A stretch of DNA of 29,142 nucleotides from assembly GCA_900539915.1 (NCBI GenBank), contig UQDU01000026.1:1-29142 (forward strand). Reading direction: 5' to 3'. Below, piece by piece: positions 1-7,564 of the stretch (positions are counted from its first letter, which is position 1; each line of letters starts with the position of its first letter). Origin of the DNA: an uncultured Bacteroidales bacterium. Lineage in GTDB: Bacteria > Bacteroidota > Bacteroidia > Bacteroidales > Muribaculaceae. Position numbers and translations under genes: made by a program. The notes below the pieces were generated by a model, which was not told the DNA's origin, did no database searches, and saw only the letters and a list, made by a program, of their open reading frames with translations.

Positions 1-127
1 TAATCAAAAGATACACCACTCAGGATTTAATTTTTGTTATTAAACACCCTCTAAAATACCTTGTCTTTACATACAAAACATCTGACTATATCCACGGCTA
101 AAACTTCATACAGTTAGGGATTATTGC

Positions 128-135
128 TAACTTTG
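128..135 (+). promoter_or_regulatory. Bacteroidota -7 promoter motif for rmuC
   Basis: TAACTTTG matches the Bacteroidota -7 consensus TAnnTTTG exactly. A transcript should begin about 5-8 bases downstream. That places the GTG at 135, which would otherwise extend rmuC, inside the promoter, and favours the ATG at 159. No clear -33 TTTG lies at the usual distance. Confidence 0.6.
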
Positions 136-158
136 TGAATATAGAATATGCACCAATC

Positions 159-1550
159 ATGATCATAGCGATAATCATACTTGCGGTGGCTTTGGTTGCC
201 GCTCTCGTCTGGGCGATGACTGTCAAGCAGACTTGCGTCAGGCTTGAGGAACGAAATAATCAGGCTAATGCCGAGGCCGAACGTATCCGCGCCGAAGGGG
301 TGTCGGAGCTCCAGCGTGCAAGGGCCGAAGGCGAGGCCGAAATCTCCCGAATCAGGCAGCTCTGCGATGCCGAGGTAAACCGCACCAAAGCCGACATGCA
401 GAGGGAGGTTTCGCGCATACAGGCCGATGCTGACAAGCGCGAAGCCGAATACCGCGAGCGGCTTGACCAACGCGACAAGGCCGAGGCCGAGATGGAGAAG
501 CGTTTCAAGGCCATAGCATCCGAAGTACTCAACCTGCAGTCGGCCAACATGCGCGAACAGCAAGAGAGCCGCCTGGGACTGATACTCAAACCTCTGCAGG
601 AAGAGCTCAACGGATTCAAAAAAAGCATCACAGACAACTACAACGAGGAGTCACGCCAACGTTTCTCCCTGACCGAACATATCAAACGCCTCATCGAGAC
701 AAACAACTCCATCGGCACGGAGGCCAAGGAACTGGCACGTGCCCTGCGCGGAAGCAGCAAAGTCCAGGGTGACTGGGGCGAAATGATACTCGAGTCAATA
801 CTTGACAAGAGCGGACTGCGCCGTGGCGAGGAATATGAGGTACAGGCTACGACCGATACCGAAGGCAACACCCTTACTAACGAAGAGGGTGCGCGGCTGC
901 GCCCTGACGTGGTGCTCCACTACCCCAACCAGGGTGATGTCATCATCGACAGCAAGGTGTCGCTCAAAGACTACGCCGATTATGTCAACGCTGATGACGA
1001 GATGGCACGCATCGCCGCAATAGACAAGCATGTCAAATCAGTGAGGAAGCATATCCGCGAGCTACGCGACAAGCGTTATCAGGACTACGTGGGATCCAGA
1101 ACAGACACACGCACGATGGACTTCGTGATGATGTTCGTGCCTAACGAAGGAGCCTATATGTCGGCCCTGCATGCCGACCCGGGGCTGTGGCAAGAGGGAC
1201 TGGAATCACGTGTGCTCATCGTTTCCCCCACCCACCTTGTCTCCGTATTGAGCATGATACGCCAGATGTGGAACGAAAACCGCCAGAATCGCAACGCCAT
1301 AGAGATAGCGGAAGCAGCCGGACGCATGTACGACAAATTCTGCGGATTTGTAACCGACATGGAGAAGCTGAAAAAAGGCATTGAAAACATCGACAAGACC
1401 TATACCGATGCCATGGGAAAACTGTGCCAGGGCCGCGGCAACCTCATCCGACGCGCCGAGGAGCTGAAAAACCTCGGAGCAAAAGCTACCAAGCAGCTCT
1501 CCAAGACAGCCGAAGACGACCAGTCAGACAAGCCTCTGCTGAACGAATGA
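159..1550 (+). CDS. rmuC: RmuC-family DNA recombination protein
   Basis: RmuC is a membrane-anchored protein linked to limiting rearrangements at inverted repeats; its core is related to PD-(D/E)xK nucleases. The product is 463 residues. Residues 1-20 form a hydrophobic anchor. Residues about 25-130 are a long charged coiled coil rich in Ala, Glu and Arg. The conserved RmuC domain spans about 160-430 and contains GDWGEMILE, RPDVVLHYP and VIIDSKVSL, the last two fitting a nuclease-like D...DxK core. I chose the ATG at 159 rather than the in-frame GTG at 135 because a perfect -7 motif occupies 128-135, so the GTG would not be transcribed with a leader. The anchor begins directly at this ATG, as in other RmuC proteins. 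A short-chain dehydrogenase gene follows 46 bases downstream. The family call is firm; the molecular role in Bacteroidota is less well defined. Confidence 0.92.
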   Translation: MIIAIIILAVALVAALVWAMTVKQTCVRLEERNNQANAEAERIRAEGVSELQRARAEGEAEISRIRQLCDAEVNRTKADMQREVSRIQADADKREAEYRERLDQRDKAEAEMEKRFKAIASEVLNLQSANMREQQESRLGLILKPLQEELNGFKKSITDNYNEESRQRFSLTEHIKRLIETNNSIGTEAKELARALRGSSKVQGDWGEMILESILDKSGLRRGEEYEVQATTDTEGNTLTNEEGARLRPDVVLHYPNQGDVIIDSKVSLKDYADYVNADDEMARIAAIDKHVKSVRKHIRELRDKRYQDYVGSRTDTRTMDFVMMFVPNEGAYMSALHADPGLWQEGLESRVLIVSPTHLVSVLSMIRQMWNENRQNRNAIEIAEAAGRMYDKFCGFVTDMEKLKKGIENIDKTYTDAMGKLCQGRGNLIRRAEELKNLGAKATKQLSKTAEDDQSDKPLLNE

Positions 1551-1554
1551 GCCT

Positions 1555-1593
1555 ATCGGTGCGTTATAACCGTAAACCTAACAACGCACTGAT
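1555..1593 (+). other. intercistronic RNA hairpin between rmuC and the SDR gene
   Basis: The arms at 1555-1565 and 1583-1593 pair over 11 bases, including one G-U pair, around a 17-base loop. No T-run follows, so it is not a standard intrinsic terminator. It ends three bases before the downstream ATG and could affect mRNA processing or translation of the SDR gene. That role is inference. Confidence 0.4.
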
Positions 1594-1596
1594 AAT

Positions 1597-2415
1597 ATGA
1601 AGAAAATAATAGTTATGGGAGCCACATCAGGCATAGGCCTGCAAGTGGCAGAACGTCTCGCTCAGAAAGGCCACATGGTCGGAGCCGCCGGACGCAAACA
1701 TGAAGTCCTCAAAAAGCTCAAGAAAGCATATCCCGACAATATCGAGACCGAAGTGATAGACATCACCGAGAGCGACGCGCCCAAGAAACTCGGATCGCTG
1801 ATCAAGAAACTCGGCGGAATGGACACATATTTCCATGTGGCAGGTGTAGGCTATGAAAACGCCGCTGTCAACGCCAAGGAAGATCTCCAGACCGTCAAAA
1901 CCAATGTCGAAGGCTTCGTCAGGATGATTAACACAGCTTTCCACTTCTTTAAAGACCGTGGCCATGGCGGACACATAGCGGCAGTCACAAGCGTGGCCGG
2001 AGTAAGAGGCATCGGTCCCCTCGCAGCTTACTCTGCATCGAAGAGTTTCGGGCAAACATATCTTGAAGCACTTGACCAGCTCTCACACAACCAGCATCTC
2101 GGCATCAAATTCACCGACGTCCGTCCCGGCTGGATACGCACACCGCTTCTCAATCCGCTACAGGATTATCCCATGACCATGAGCCTTGACTATGCGTCTC
2201 CGCGTATCATTTCATCACTCCGCCGCCCATGGCGCACCACTTATGTCGACTGCCGCTGGGCAGTAGCCGCCATGTTGATGAAACTCGTACCTCCATGTCT
2301 GTGGCGACGCATCCGCATCCCGGTCTACTCGCTTGCCAGCCCGTCACAAGCCATAGCCAACGTCAAGGAGACTATAGCAGCCGAAAAAGTCACCAAGCCA
2401 GACAAACTGAAATAG
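1597..2415 (+). CDS. short-chain dehydrogenase/reductase (SDR) family oxidoreductase
   Basis: This is a classical NAD(P)-dependent SDR of 272 residues with unknown substrate. The Rossmann cofactor motif is GATSGIG at residues 8-14. The usual NNAG is replaced by HVAGVG near residues 80-85. The catalytic set is visible as Ser132 in VTSVAG, Tyr145 and Lys149 in YSASK. A PGWIRTPL stretch follows, as is usual for SDRs. The C-terminal 50 residues (about 205-255) are hydrophobic and aromatic with WRTTYVDCRWAVAAMLMKL, which suggests membrane association like that of DHRS7-type or DltE-like SDRs. I see no promoter of its own, so it may be read through from rmuC across the hairpin at 1555-1593. Its 3' end lies 11 bases from the convergent FAD-oxidoreductase gene. 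The family call is secure; the substrate cannot be read from sequence. Confidence 0.9.
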   Translation: MKKIIVMGATSGIGLQVAERLAQKGHMVGAAGRKHEVLKKLKKAYPDNIETEVIDITESDAPKKLGSLIKKLGGMDTYFHVAGVGYENAAVNAKEDLQTVKTNVEGFVRMINTAFHFFKDRGHGGHIAAVTSVAGVRGIGPLAAYSASKSFGQTYLEALDQLSHNQHLGIKFTDVRPGWIRTPLLNPLQDYPMTMSLDYASPRIISSLRRPWRTTYVDCRWAVAAMLMKLVPPCLWRRIRIPVYSLASPSQAIANVKETIAAEKVTKPDKLK

Positions 2416-2426
2416 GCAATGTAATG

Positions 2427-4001
2427 CTACAGCGTAGCCGCCACCGAGTCGGCTGCGCGCATGCCGTCGATGGCCGCGCTGACTATGCCTCCGGCATAGC
2501 CGGCGCCCTCCCCGGCAGGGTACAAACCGTTGACGGTGATATGACGTAGCGTCTCGGGGTCGCGAGGGATTCGTACAGGCGAAGATGTGCGCGTCTCGCA
2601 ACCGATTACAGTGGCGGTCGGCGTCAGGAAACCACGCTGTTTCTTGCCAAACTCCTCAAAGCCTTTGCGCAGACGGCTGCTGATGAAGTCAGGCAGCAGC
2701 CTGTCGACACGTGCCGCATGTATGCCGGGAGCATAGGACGTAGCCGGAAGCGATTTTGAGGCCACACCTCTGACAAAATCAGTCATCAACTGCGCCGGGG
2801 CATTTTGTGACGGCGCATCCCCGTCCTTTTTCCCGTCAAGATAGAACCGTCGCTCTATCTCCTCCTGGAAGTCCATCATACGCAGGGCGTCCGCGGCACC
2901 ATCCTTGGTCTCTACATCCTCCGGAAGAATTTCAACCACCATACCGGAGTTAGCCCATCGGCCTCCACGAGTCGACGATGACATGCCGTTGACCACAAGC
3001 AGACCGTCCTCGCTGGTAGCCGGGACAATCACACCGCCAGGGCACATGCAAAACGAATACACACCACGGCCATCAACCCTCGTGAGCATCGTATATTCTG
3101 CCGGAGGCAGATACTTGCCTCGGCCATTGGGATTGTGATAGCGTATCTTGTCGATAAGTTCCTGTGGATGTTCAAGCCGTACACCTACCGCCAATCCCTT
3201 CGGTTCGAGAGGCACACCATCGGCATGCAGGAAACGGTAGACATCCCTCGCCGAGTGACCTGTGGCGAGGATGACAGGACCGTGATATTCCTTACCTGAT
3301 GCAGTAGCAACACCTTTGACATCGTCACCATCCATAAGCAGCCCGATGACACGCTCTGAGAAATGAAATTCTCCACCGGCCTCTATTATCTGCTGGCGGA
3401 TGGATTTTATTATTACCGGCAATCTATCTGTGCCGATATGCGGATGGGCATCGACCATCACAGACTCATCTGCGCCATGGTCATATAATATGCGGAGTAT
3501 CTCATCTACATTGCCACGTTTTTTGCTGCGAGTGAAGAGTTTGCCATCGGAAAACGCACCGGCACCACCTTCACCGAAGCAGTAGTTGCTGTCAGCGTCC
3601 ACCGAGCCACTTCGTGCAATGGCAGCAAGATCTTTGCGACGGCTGTCAACATCCTTGCCACGCTCCACCACCACCGGGCATATGCCGAGTTTTACCAAAC
3701 GCAGAGCTGCAAACAATCCGGCCGGGCCGGCACCGACCACTATGACAGTGGCGGCATCATCTCCGAGAGGAGTCAATTTTGTCGGCTTGCGCTCCAATGC
3801 CTCCGGCATCTCGTCAATATAGACATCTAAGGTCACATTGACCAGCACGGCACGCTGACGGGCATCGATACTGCGCCGCACTACACGAGCCGCCTTGATA
3901 CGGTTAGCATCTATGACAAGCCGCGTACTGGCTATGGATATAAGAGTAAGCTCCGAAGCAGCCTCTACAGGCTTGAGCCGCAGGGAAATCTGTTGTATCA
4001 T
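2427..4001 (-). CDS. FAD-dependent dehydrogenase (COG2509-type)
   Basis: This is a 524-residue flavoprotein of the uncharacterised FAD-dependent dehydrogenase family related to COG2509. An N-terminal alpha/beta extension of about 75 residues precedes the dinucleotide-binding motif VGAGPAGLFAAL (GxGxxG at residues 90-95) and its partner VVVERGKDV. Later family hallmarks are NYCFGEGGAGAFSDGKL, VILATGHSARDVY, and a C-terminal GLYPAGEGAGYAGGI that contacts FAD. The start codon overlaps the stop of the upstream MATE transporter gene by four bases (3998-4001, ATGA on the minus strand). The two are therefore probably translationally coupled and share a promoter near 5394. The reaction and substrate are unknown. 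No signal peptide is visible, so it should be cytoplasmic. Confidence 0.88.
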   Translation of the reverse strand: MIQQISLRLKPVEAASELTLISIASTRLVIDANRIKAARVVRRSIDARQRAVLVNVTLDVYIDEMPEALERKPTKLTPLGDDAATVIVVGAGPAGLFAALRLVKLGICPVVVERGKDVDSRRKDLAAIARSGSVDADSNYCFGEGGAGAFSDGKLFTRSKKRGNVDEILRILYDHGADESVMVDAHPHIGTDRLPVIIKSIRQQIIEAGGEFHFSERVIGLLMDGDDVKGVATASGKEYHGPVILATGHSARDVYRFLHADGVPLEPKGLAVGVRLEHPQELIDKIRYHNPNGRGKYLPPAEYTMLTRVDGRGVYSFCMCPGGVIVPATSEDGLLVVNGMSSSTRGGRWANSGMVVEILPEDVETKDGAADALRMMDFQEEIERRFYLDGKKDGDAPSQNAPAQLMTDFVRGVASKSLPATSYAPGIHAARVDRLLPDFISSRLRKGFEEFGKKQRGFLTPTATVIGCETRTSSPVRIPRDPETLRHITVNGLYPAGEGAGYAGGIVSAAIDGMRAADSVAATL

Positions 4002-5383
4002 CGTAAAGGGATGTGTTCAAATCGCTTGCGTTCACGGCGTGTAGCCACAACGACAGTGACGATAGTGAGAATAAAAGCTAACAAATCGCTGGTAGCCATG
4101 GCTCCCCACACTCCGTCAAGACGGAATATCGGCGACAATATCCACAACGACGGCAACAGGAATATGAGCTGACGGGTCAGCGACAGAAATATGGAGAGCT
4201 TGGGCTTGCCTATGCTCTGGAAAAAGTTCTGGATTACAATCTGCACTCCTACGAGCGGAAAAAACACGAAGTAAATCCTGAAAGCATTACGTGCCATATC
4301 CACCATCTGACGGTCGGAGGTAAACATGGCACTGATAGCATCAGGAAATATCTCGGTAGCCGCACAGCCCACAGTCGTGATTATCGCGCCGATCCATATA
4401 CCCAGCTTGAGCGTCTTCATCACACGCGGCCAGTTGGCAGCCCCGTAGTTATAACCGAGTATAGGCTGCATACCCTGAGTGACACCGAACACTATCATGA
4501 CGAAAAACATAGTGGTGCGGTTGATGATACCGTAGGCACCTACACCTATGTTGCCGTCAGCTCCGGCATACTCAAGGATGGCTTTGTTGATAAATATGAC
4601 CACGATAGATGCGCACATATTCATCAGAAACGGCGACAGGCCTATGGCATATATCTTCTTGACAATCTCAAAGTCAAACCATCCGATTCCTTTGGTGAAA
4701 TGCACGAAACTCTTTTTTGACAGGAAGTGAGACAGCACCCATACCAACCCTGCCGCCTGCCCTATAAGGGTGGCTATCGCTGCTCCCTGCATGCCCCAGC
4801 GGAGTGCGAAAATCATAATCGGAGCCACTATGGCGTTGACCACCACAGATATCAGAGCCGACATCATGGCCTTGGACGGGTACCCTGTGGCTCTCATCAC
4901 GAAGTTCAGCCCGATGAACACAAACGACAGAGGCGACCCGAGCAATATCACGAACATGAAATCATAGGCATCGGGGAGTATCTGCTCCGTGGCACCGAAC
5001 AGCCTCAATATGTCATCAAGCCATATCAATGACAATCCTCCGACAACCAGGCTGTGAACCAGACAGCAGAGTGTGACGTTATTAAGTACCTTGGTAGCAT
5101 TCACATAGTTTTTCTGACCGAGAAATATCGAGCTTATGGCCGCACCGCCGGCAGCTACAAGCATACAGAAGCCGATGATAAGATTCATCAGCGGAAATGC
5201 GATGGCAAGGGCCGAAATGGCGAGTGCACCCACACCATGCCCGATAAATATACTGTCGACGATGTTATACAGCGACGTGGCCACACTTGCCACAATCGCA
5301 GGTATGGAATACTGTACCAGCAGACGGCCGATGCTTCTCGTGCCGAGTTCGGTAGGCGATGTATTGGTGTTGTCGTTGATCAT
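3998..5383 (-). CDS. MATE family efflux transporter
   Basis: This 461-residue polytopic membrane protein belongs to the MATE (multidrug and toxic compound extrusion) family, which exchanges drugs or metabolites against Na+ or H+. The sequence contains about 12 hydrophobic segments in two homologous halves. Typical features are the N-terminal GRLLVQYSIPAIVASVATSL and IVDSIFIGHGVG, and the second-half QGMQPILGYNYGA. Length and topology fit complete MATE proteins. The gene is first of a two-gene minus-strand unit and overlaps the FAD-dependent dehydrogenase by four bases. A perfect -7 motif (complement of 5394-5401) lies 10 bases upstream of its ATG, giving a very short leader. Substrate cannot be inferred; coupling to an oxidoreductase hints at export of a redox-modified metabolite, but that is speculative. 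Confidence 0.93.
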   Translation of the reverse strand: MINDNTNTSPTELGTRSIGRLLVQYSIPAIVASVATSLYNIVDSIFIGHGVGALAISALAIAFPLMNLIIGFCMLVAAGGAAISSIFLGQKNYVNATKVLNNVTLCCLVHSLVVGGLSLIWLDDILRLFGATEQILPDAYDFMFVILLGSPLSFVFIGLNFVMRATGYPSKAMMSALISVVVNAIVAPIMIFALRWGMQGAAIATLIGQAAGLVWVLSHFLSKKSFVHFTKGIGWFDFEIVKKIYAIGLSPFLMNMCASIVVIFINKAILEYAGADGNIGVGAYGIINRTTMFFVMIVFGVTQGMQPILGYNYGAANWPRVMKTLKLGIWIGAIITTVGCAATEIFPDAISAMFTSDRQMVDMARNAFRIYFVFFPLVGVQIVIQNFFQSIGKPKLSIFLSLTRQLIFLLPSLWILSPIFRLDGVWGAMATSDLLAFILTIVTVVVATRRERKRFEHIPLR

Positions 5384-5393
5384 AATTTCTATG

Positions 5394-5401
5394 CAAAGTT
5401 A
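5394..5401 (-). promoter_or_regulatory. -7 promoter motif for the MATE/FAD operon
   Basis: The complement of CAAAGTTA reads TAACTTTG, a perfect TAnnTTTG match. It sits 10 bases before the MATE start and is arranged divergently to the HAD-gene motif at 5433-5440. No convincing -33 element is visible. Confidence 0.5.
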
Positions 5402-5432
5402 CCAAGAATTTCCTTAACTGCGCTTTTGATTG

Positions 5433-5440
5433 TAACTTTG
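5433..5440 (+). promoter_or_regulatory. -7 promoter motif for the HAD phosphatase gene
   Basis: TAACTTTG lies 27 bases before the ATG at 5468. A TTTC resembling the -33 TTTG sits 20 bases upstream, at 5409-5412. Position and exact match support a promoter. Confidence 0.6.
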
Positions 5441-5467
5441 CATCTTCAAAATTAATCCCACATCCTT

Positions 5468-6118
5468 ATGACAAAGATTAAAGGTGTACTTTTTGACCTT
5501 GACGGCGTACTCATTGACAGCGAGACCCAGTACACTGCTTTCTGGAGCGACATAGAAAAAGTCTATCCTACCGGAATCCCCGACTACCCCATGGCTATCA
5601 AAGGCACCACCCTTTCCAAGATACTCGAGAACTATCCCGACGACGGCACACGTCAGGACATCATAGACCGCATACACCGGTTTGAGGACATCATACGCTA
5701 CCATGAGTATCCGGGTGTATCGTCATTTCTGAGCGACCTCAAATCCCACGGCATTGCCACTGCGATAGTAACCAGCAGCGACAGCGTCAAGATGGGCTAT
5801 CTATTTGAACAGCTGCCCGGGCTGCGCCAATGGTTTGACACAATCGTCGACGGTTCGATGGTCACCCACTCCAAGCCCGACCCGGAACCATATGCCAAAG
5901 GGGCGGAGATCCTCGGCCTCAGACCTGAAGAGTGTGTAGTGTTTGAGGACTCGTTTCAAGGTATCGCATCAGGCATCTCCGCCGGCTGCCATGTCATAGG
6001 CGTCACCACGACATTCTCTCCCGACAAAATGAAAAGCCATGTCCCCGTAAGCATAGGCGGCTTTGAGGACATGACTTATGATAAGATGATCGGGTTGATA
6101 GACTCTAACAAGCCTTGA
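5468..6118 (+). CDS. HAD-superfamily phosphatase, beta-phosphoglucomutase-like
   Basis: This 216-residue cytoplasmic HAD hydrolase belongs to the DhaK-independent, beta-phosphoglucomutase-like subgroup. Motif I is VLFDLDGVLIDSE, with nucleophile Asp10 and acid/base Asp12. Motif II is the Ser/Thr of IVTSSDS, motif III the Lys of HSKPDPEPY, and motif IV VVFEDSFQGIASG. The helical cap lies between motifs I and II (about residues 18-85). Members act on sugar phosphates or other small phosphomonoesters, or isomerise beta-glucose-1-phosphate; the sequence does not decide between these. The last 14 bases overlap the 3' end of the convergent nadC gene. The gene has its own promoter motif at 5433-5440. 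Confidence 0.9.
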   Translation: MTKIKGVLFDLDGVLIDSETQYTAFWSDIEKVYPTGIPDYPMAIKGTTLSKILENYPDDGTRQDIIDRIHRFEDIIRYHEYPGVSSFLSDLKSHGIATAIVTSSDSVKMGYLFEQLPGLRQWFDTIVDGSMVTHSKPDPEPYAKGAEILGLRPEECVVFEDSFQGIASGISAGCHVIGVTTTFSPDKMKSHVPVSIGGFEDMTYDKMIGLIDSNKP

Positions 6119-6950
6119 AACTCATGTCAAGACCCTTGACAGAGTGGGTCAGTGCTCCGACAGATATGTAGTCGACACCACACTCGCCGTATTCGCGCAG
6201 AGTATCAAGAGTGATGCCGCCCGATGATTCTATCTCGCAACGGCCATTGATCAGTTTCACAGCTTCACGTGTGCGTTCGGGAGTGAAATTGTCAAGCATG
6301 ATGCGATCCACGTTCAGACCGAGAGCTTCCTCAATCTCCGGAGTGTTGCGCACCTCCACCTCTATCTTGAGGTCCTTGCCTTTCTCCTTGAGATAAGCGC
6401 GTGCGCGGTTTACGGCATTGGTGATGCTTCCGGCAAAGTCCACATGATTGTCCTTGATGAGTATCATGTCAAACAGACCAATGCGATGGTTCATGCCGCC
6501 GCCGATTTTGACAGCCTCCTTTTCGAGCATACGCATACCTGGGGTGGTCTTGCGTGTATCAAGCACTTTAGTTTTCAGGCCTGACAGTTTTTGCTGATAC
6601 TTTGCGGTCATAGTGGCGATGCCGCTCATACGCTGCATGATGTTGAGCATCGTGCGTTCGGTCTGGAGCAGACTGCGCACCGGGCCTTCTACAACAAATG
6701 CCACATCGCCGGGCTTGACATGAGCTCCGTCATTGATATAGGTGGTCATCTTGAGCGAAGGGTCAAACTTTTCAAACACCATGCGGGCCACATCCACTCC
6801 GGCCAATATGCCCTCCTCCTTGACTATAAGCTGCTGCTTGCCCATGGCATCGGCAGGGATTGTAGAGAGAGTGGTGTGGTCGCCATCGCCCACATCCTCG
6901 GCAAAAGCCAGTGTGAGCAGGTCATCAATCAGTTGGTCACGTGTTTCCAT
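6105..6950 (-). CDS. nadC: nicotinate-nucleotide diphosphorylase (carboxylating)
   Basis: NadC converts quinolinate and PRPP to nicotinate mononucleotide, CO2 and pyrophosphate in de novo NAD synthesis. The 281-residue length is typical. Family motifs are DGDHTTLSTIP near the N-terminus, the active-site run TRKTTPGMRMLEKEAV, then GGGMNHRIGLFDMILIKDNH. The C-terminal barrel has EVEVRN, IMLDNFTPE, ESSGGI and YISVGALTHS, which bind phosphate and quinolinate. nadA and nadB are not in the window. The gene is divergent from rlmH across a 47-base spacer with back-to-back -7 motifs. It is convergent with the HAD gene and overlaps its last 14 bases on the opposite strand. Confidence 0.97.
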   Translation of the reverse strand: METRDQLIDDLLTLAFAEDVGDGDHTTLSTIPADAMGKQQLIVKEEGILAGVDVARMVFEKFDPSLKMTTYINDGAHVKPGDVAFVVEGPVRSLLQTERTMLNIMQRMSGIATMTAKYQQKLSGLKTKVLDTRKTTPGMRMLEKEAVKIGGGMNHRIGLFDMILIKDNHVDFAGSITNAVNRARAYLKEKGKDLKIEVEVRNTPEIEEALGLNVDRIMLDNFTPERTREAVKLINGRCEIESSGGITLDTLREYGECGVDYISVGALTHSVKGLDMSFKAC

Positions 6951-6957
6951 AATTTTG

Positions 6958-6965
6958 TAATTTTG
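6958..6965 (+). promoter_or_regulatory. -7 promoter motif for rlmH
   Basis: TAATTTTG matches TAnnTTTG and lies 32 bases before the rlmH ATG. A second copy of the same octamer sits directly upstream at 6950-6957, so which is used is unclear. Confidence 0.45.
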
Positions 6966-6971
6966 CTGCTA

Positions 6972-6979
6972 CAAATTTA
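6972..6979 (-). promoter_or_regulatory. -7 promoter motif for nadC
   Basis: The complement of CAAATTTA reads TAAATTTG, a perfect TAnnTTTG, 21 bases upstream of the nadC ATG. It is interleaved with the divergent rlmH promoter in a spacer of only 47 bases. Confidence 0.5.
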
Positions 6980-6997
6980 AGCATAATCCCTCTAATT

Positions 6998-7471
6998 ATG
7001 AAAATCATACTGTTAGTCACCGGAGAGACCAAGACAGCATATCTGCGTCAGGGCATTGACCAATATTTTTCGCGCCTCAAATACTATCTCCCCTCGGAGC
7101 TGCAGGTGCTCCCTGACATCAAGGCTTCAAAGGCCATGACTGAGACGCGCCAGAAGGCTATGGAAGGCCAGCAAATGCTCCAGTCCATCCAGCCCGGCGA
7201 CTATGTGGCGCTGCTTGACGAACGTGGCAAGGAAATGACATCACGTGAGTTCTCGGCATGGATTGACACACGCATGGTCTCAGGTCTCAAACGCCTCGTC
7301 CTCATCATCGGAGGTCCCTTCGGCTTCTCCCCCGAGGTCTATGCCAGGGCTGACGCCAAACTCTCATTGTCACGCATGACCTTCAGCCACGAGATGGTCC
7401 GTCTCTTCATAGCCGAACAGCTCTACCGCGCCATGACCATCCTCCGCAACGAGCCCTACCACCACGACTGA
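6998..7471 (+). CDS. rlmH: 23S rRNA (pseudouridine-1915-N3)-methyltransferase RlmH
   Basis: RlmH is a SPOUT methyltransferase that methylates pseudouridine 1915 in helix 69 of 23S rRNA, acting on assembled 70S ribosomes as a homodimer. The 157-residue length is typical. The trefoil-knot region is plain: LLDERGKEMTSREFS in the middle, the SAM-binding LVLIIGGPFGFSPEVYARA, then LSLSRMTFSHEMVRLFIAEQ, and the conserved C-terminal QLYRAMTILRNEPYHH. It has its own promoter motif at 6958 and is divergent from nadC. The following gene is the AT-richer YhcG-type nuclease. Confidence 0.97.
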   Translation: MKIILLVTGETKTAYLRQGIDQYFSRLKYYLPSELQVLPDIKASKAMTETRQKAMEGQQMLQSIQPGDYVALLDERGKEMTSREFSAWIDTRMVSGLKRLVLIIGGPFGFSPEVYARADAKLSLSRMTFSHEMVRLFIAEQLYRAMTILRNEPYHHD

Positions 7472-7513
7472 CCAACCCCACCCACAAATGGTTTTTCTAT
7501 AAATTAATTTGAC

Positions 7514-7521
7514 TAACTTTG
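7514..7521 (+). promoter_or_regulatory. -7 promoter motif for the YhcG-type nuclease gene
   Basis: TAACTTTG is a perfect TAnnTTTG, 43 bases before the ATG at 7565. It gives this probable accessory gene its own Bacteroidota-type promoter. A TTTT at the -33 region is only a weak match. Confidence 0.5.
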
Positions 7522-7564
7522 TGAAGCACTCCACCCACCTCACATTCATAGACCATTAAGCCAT

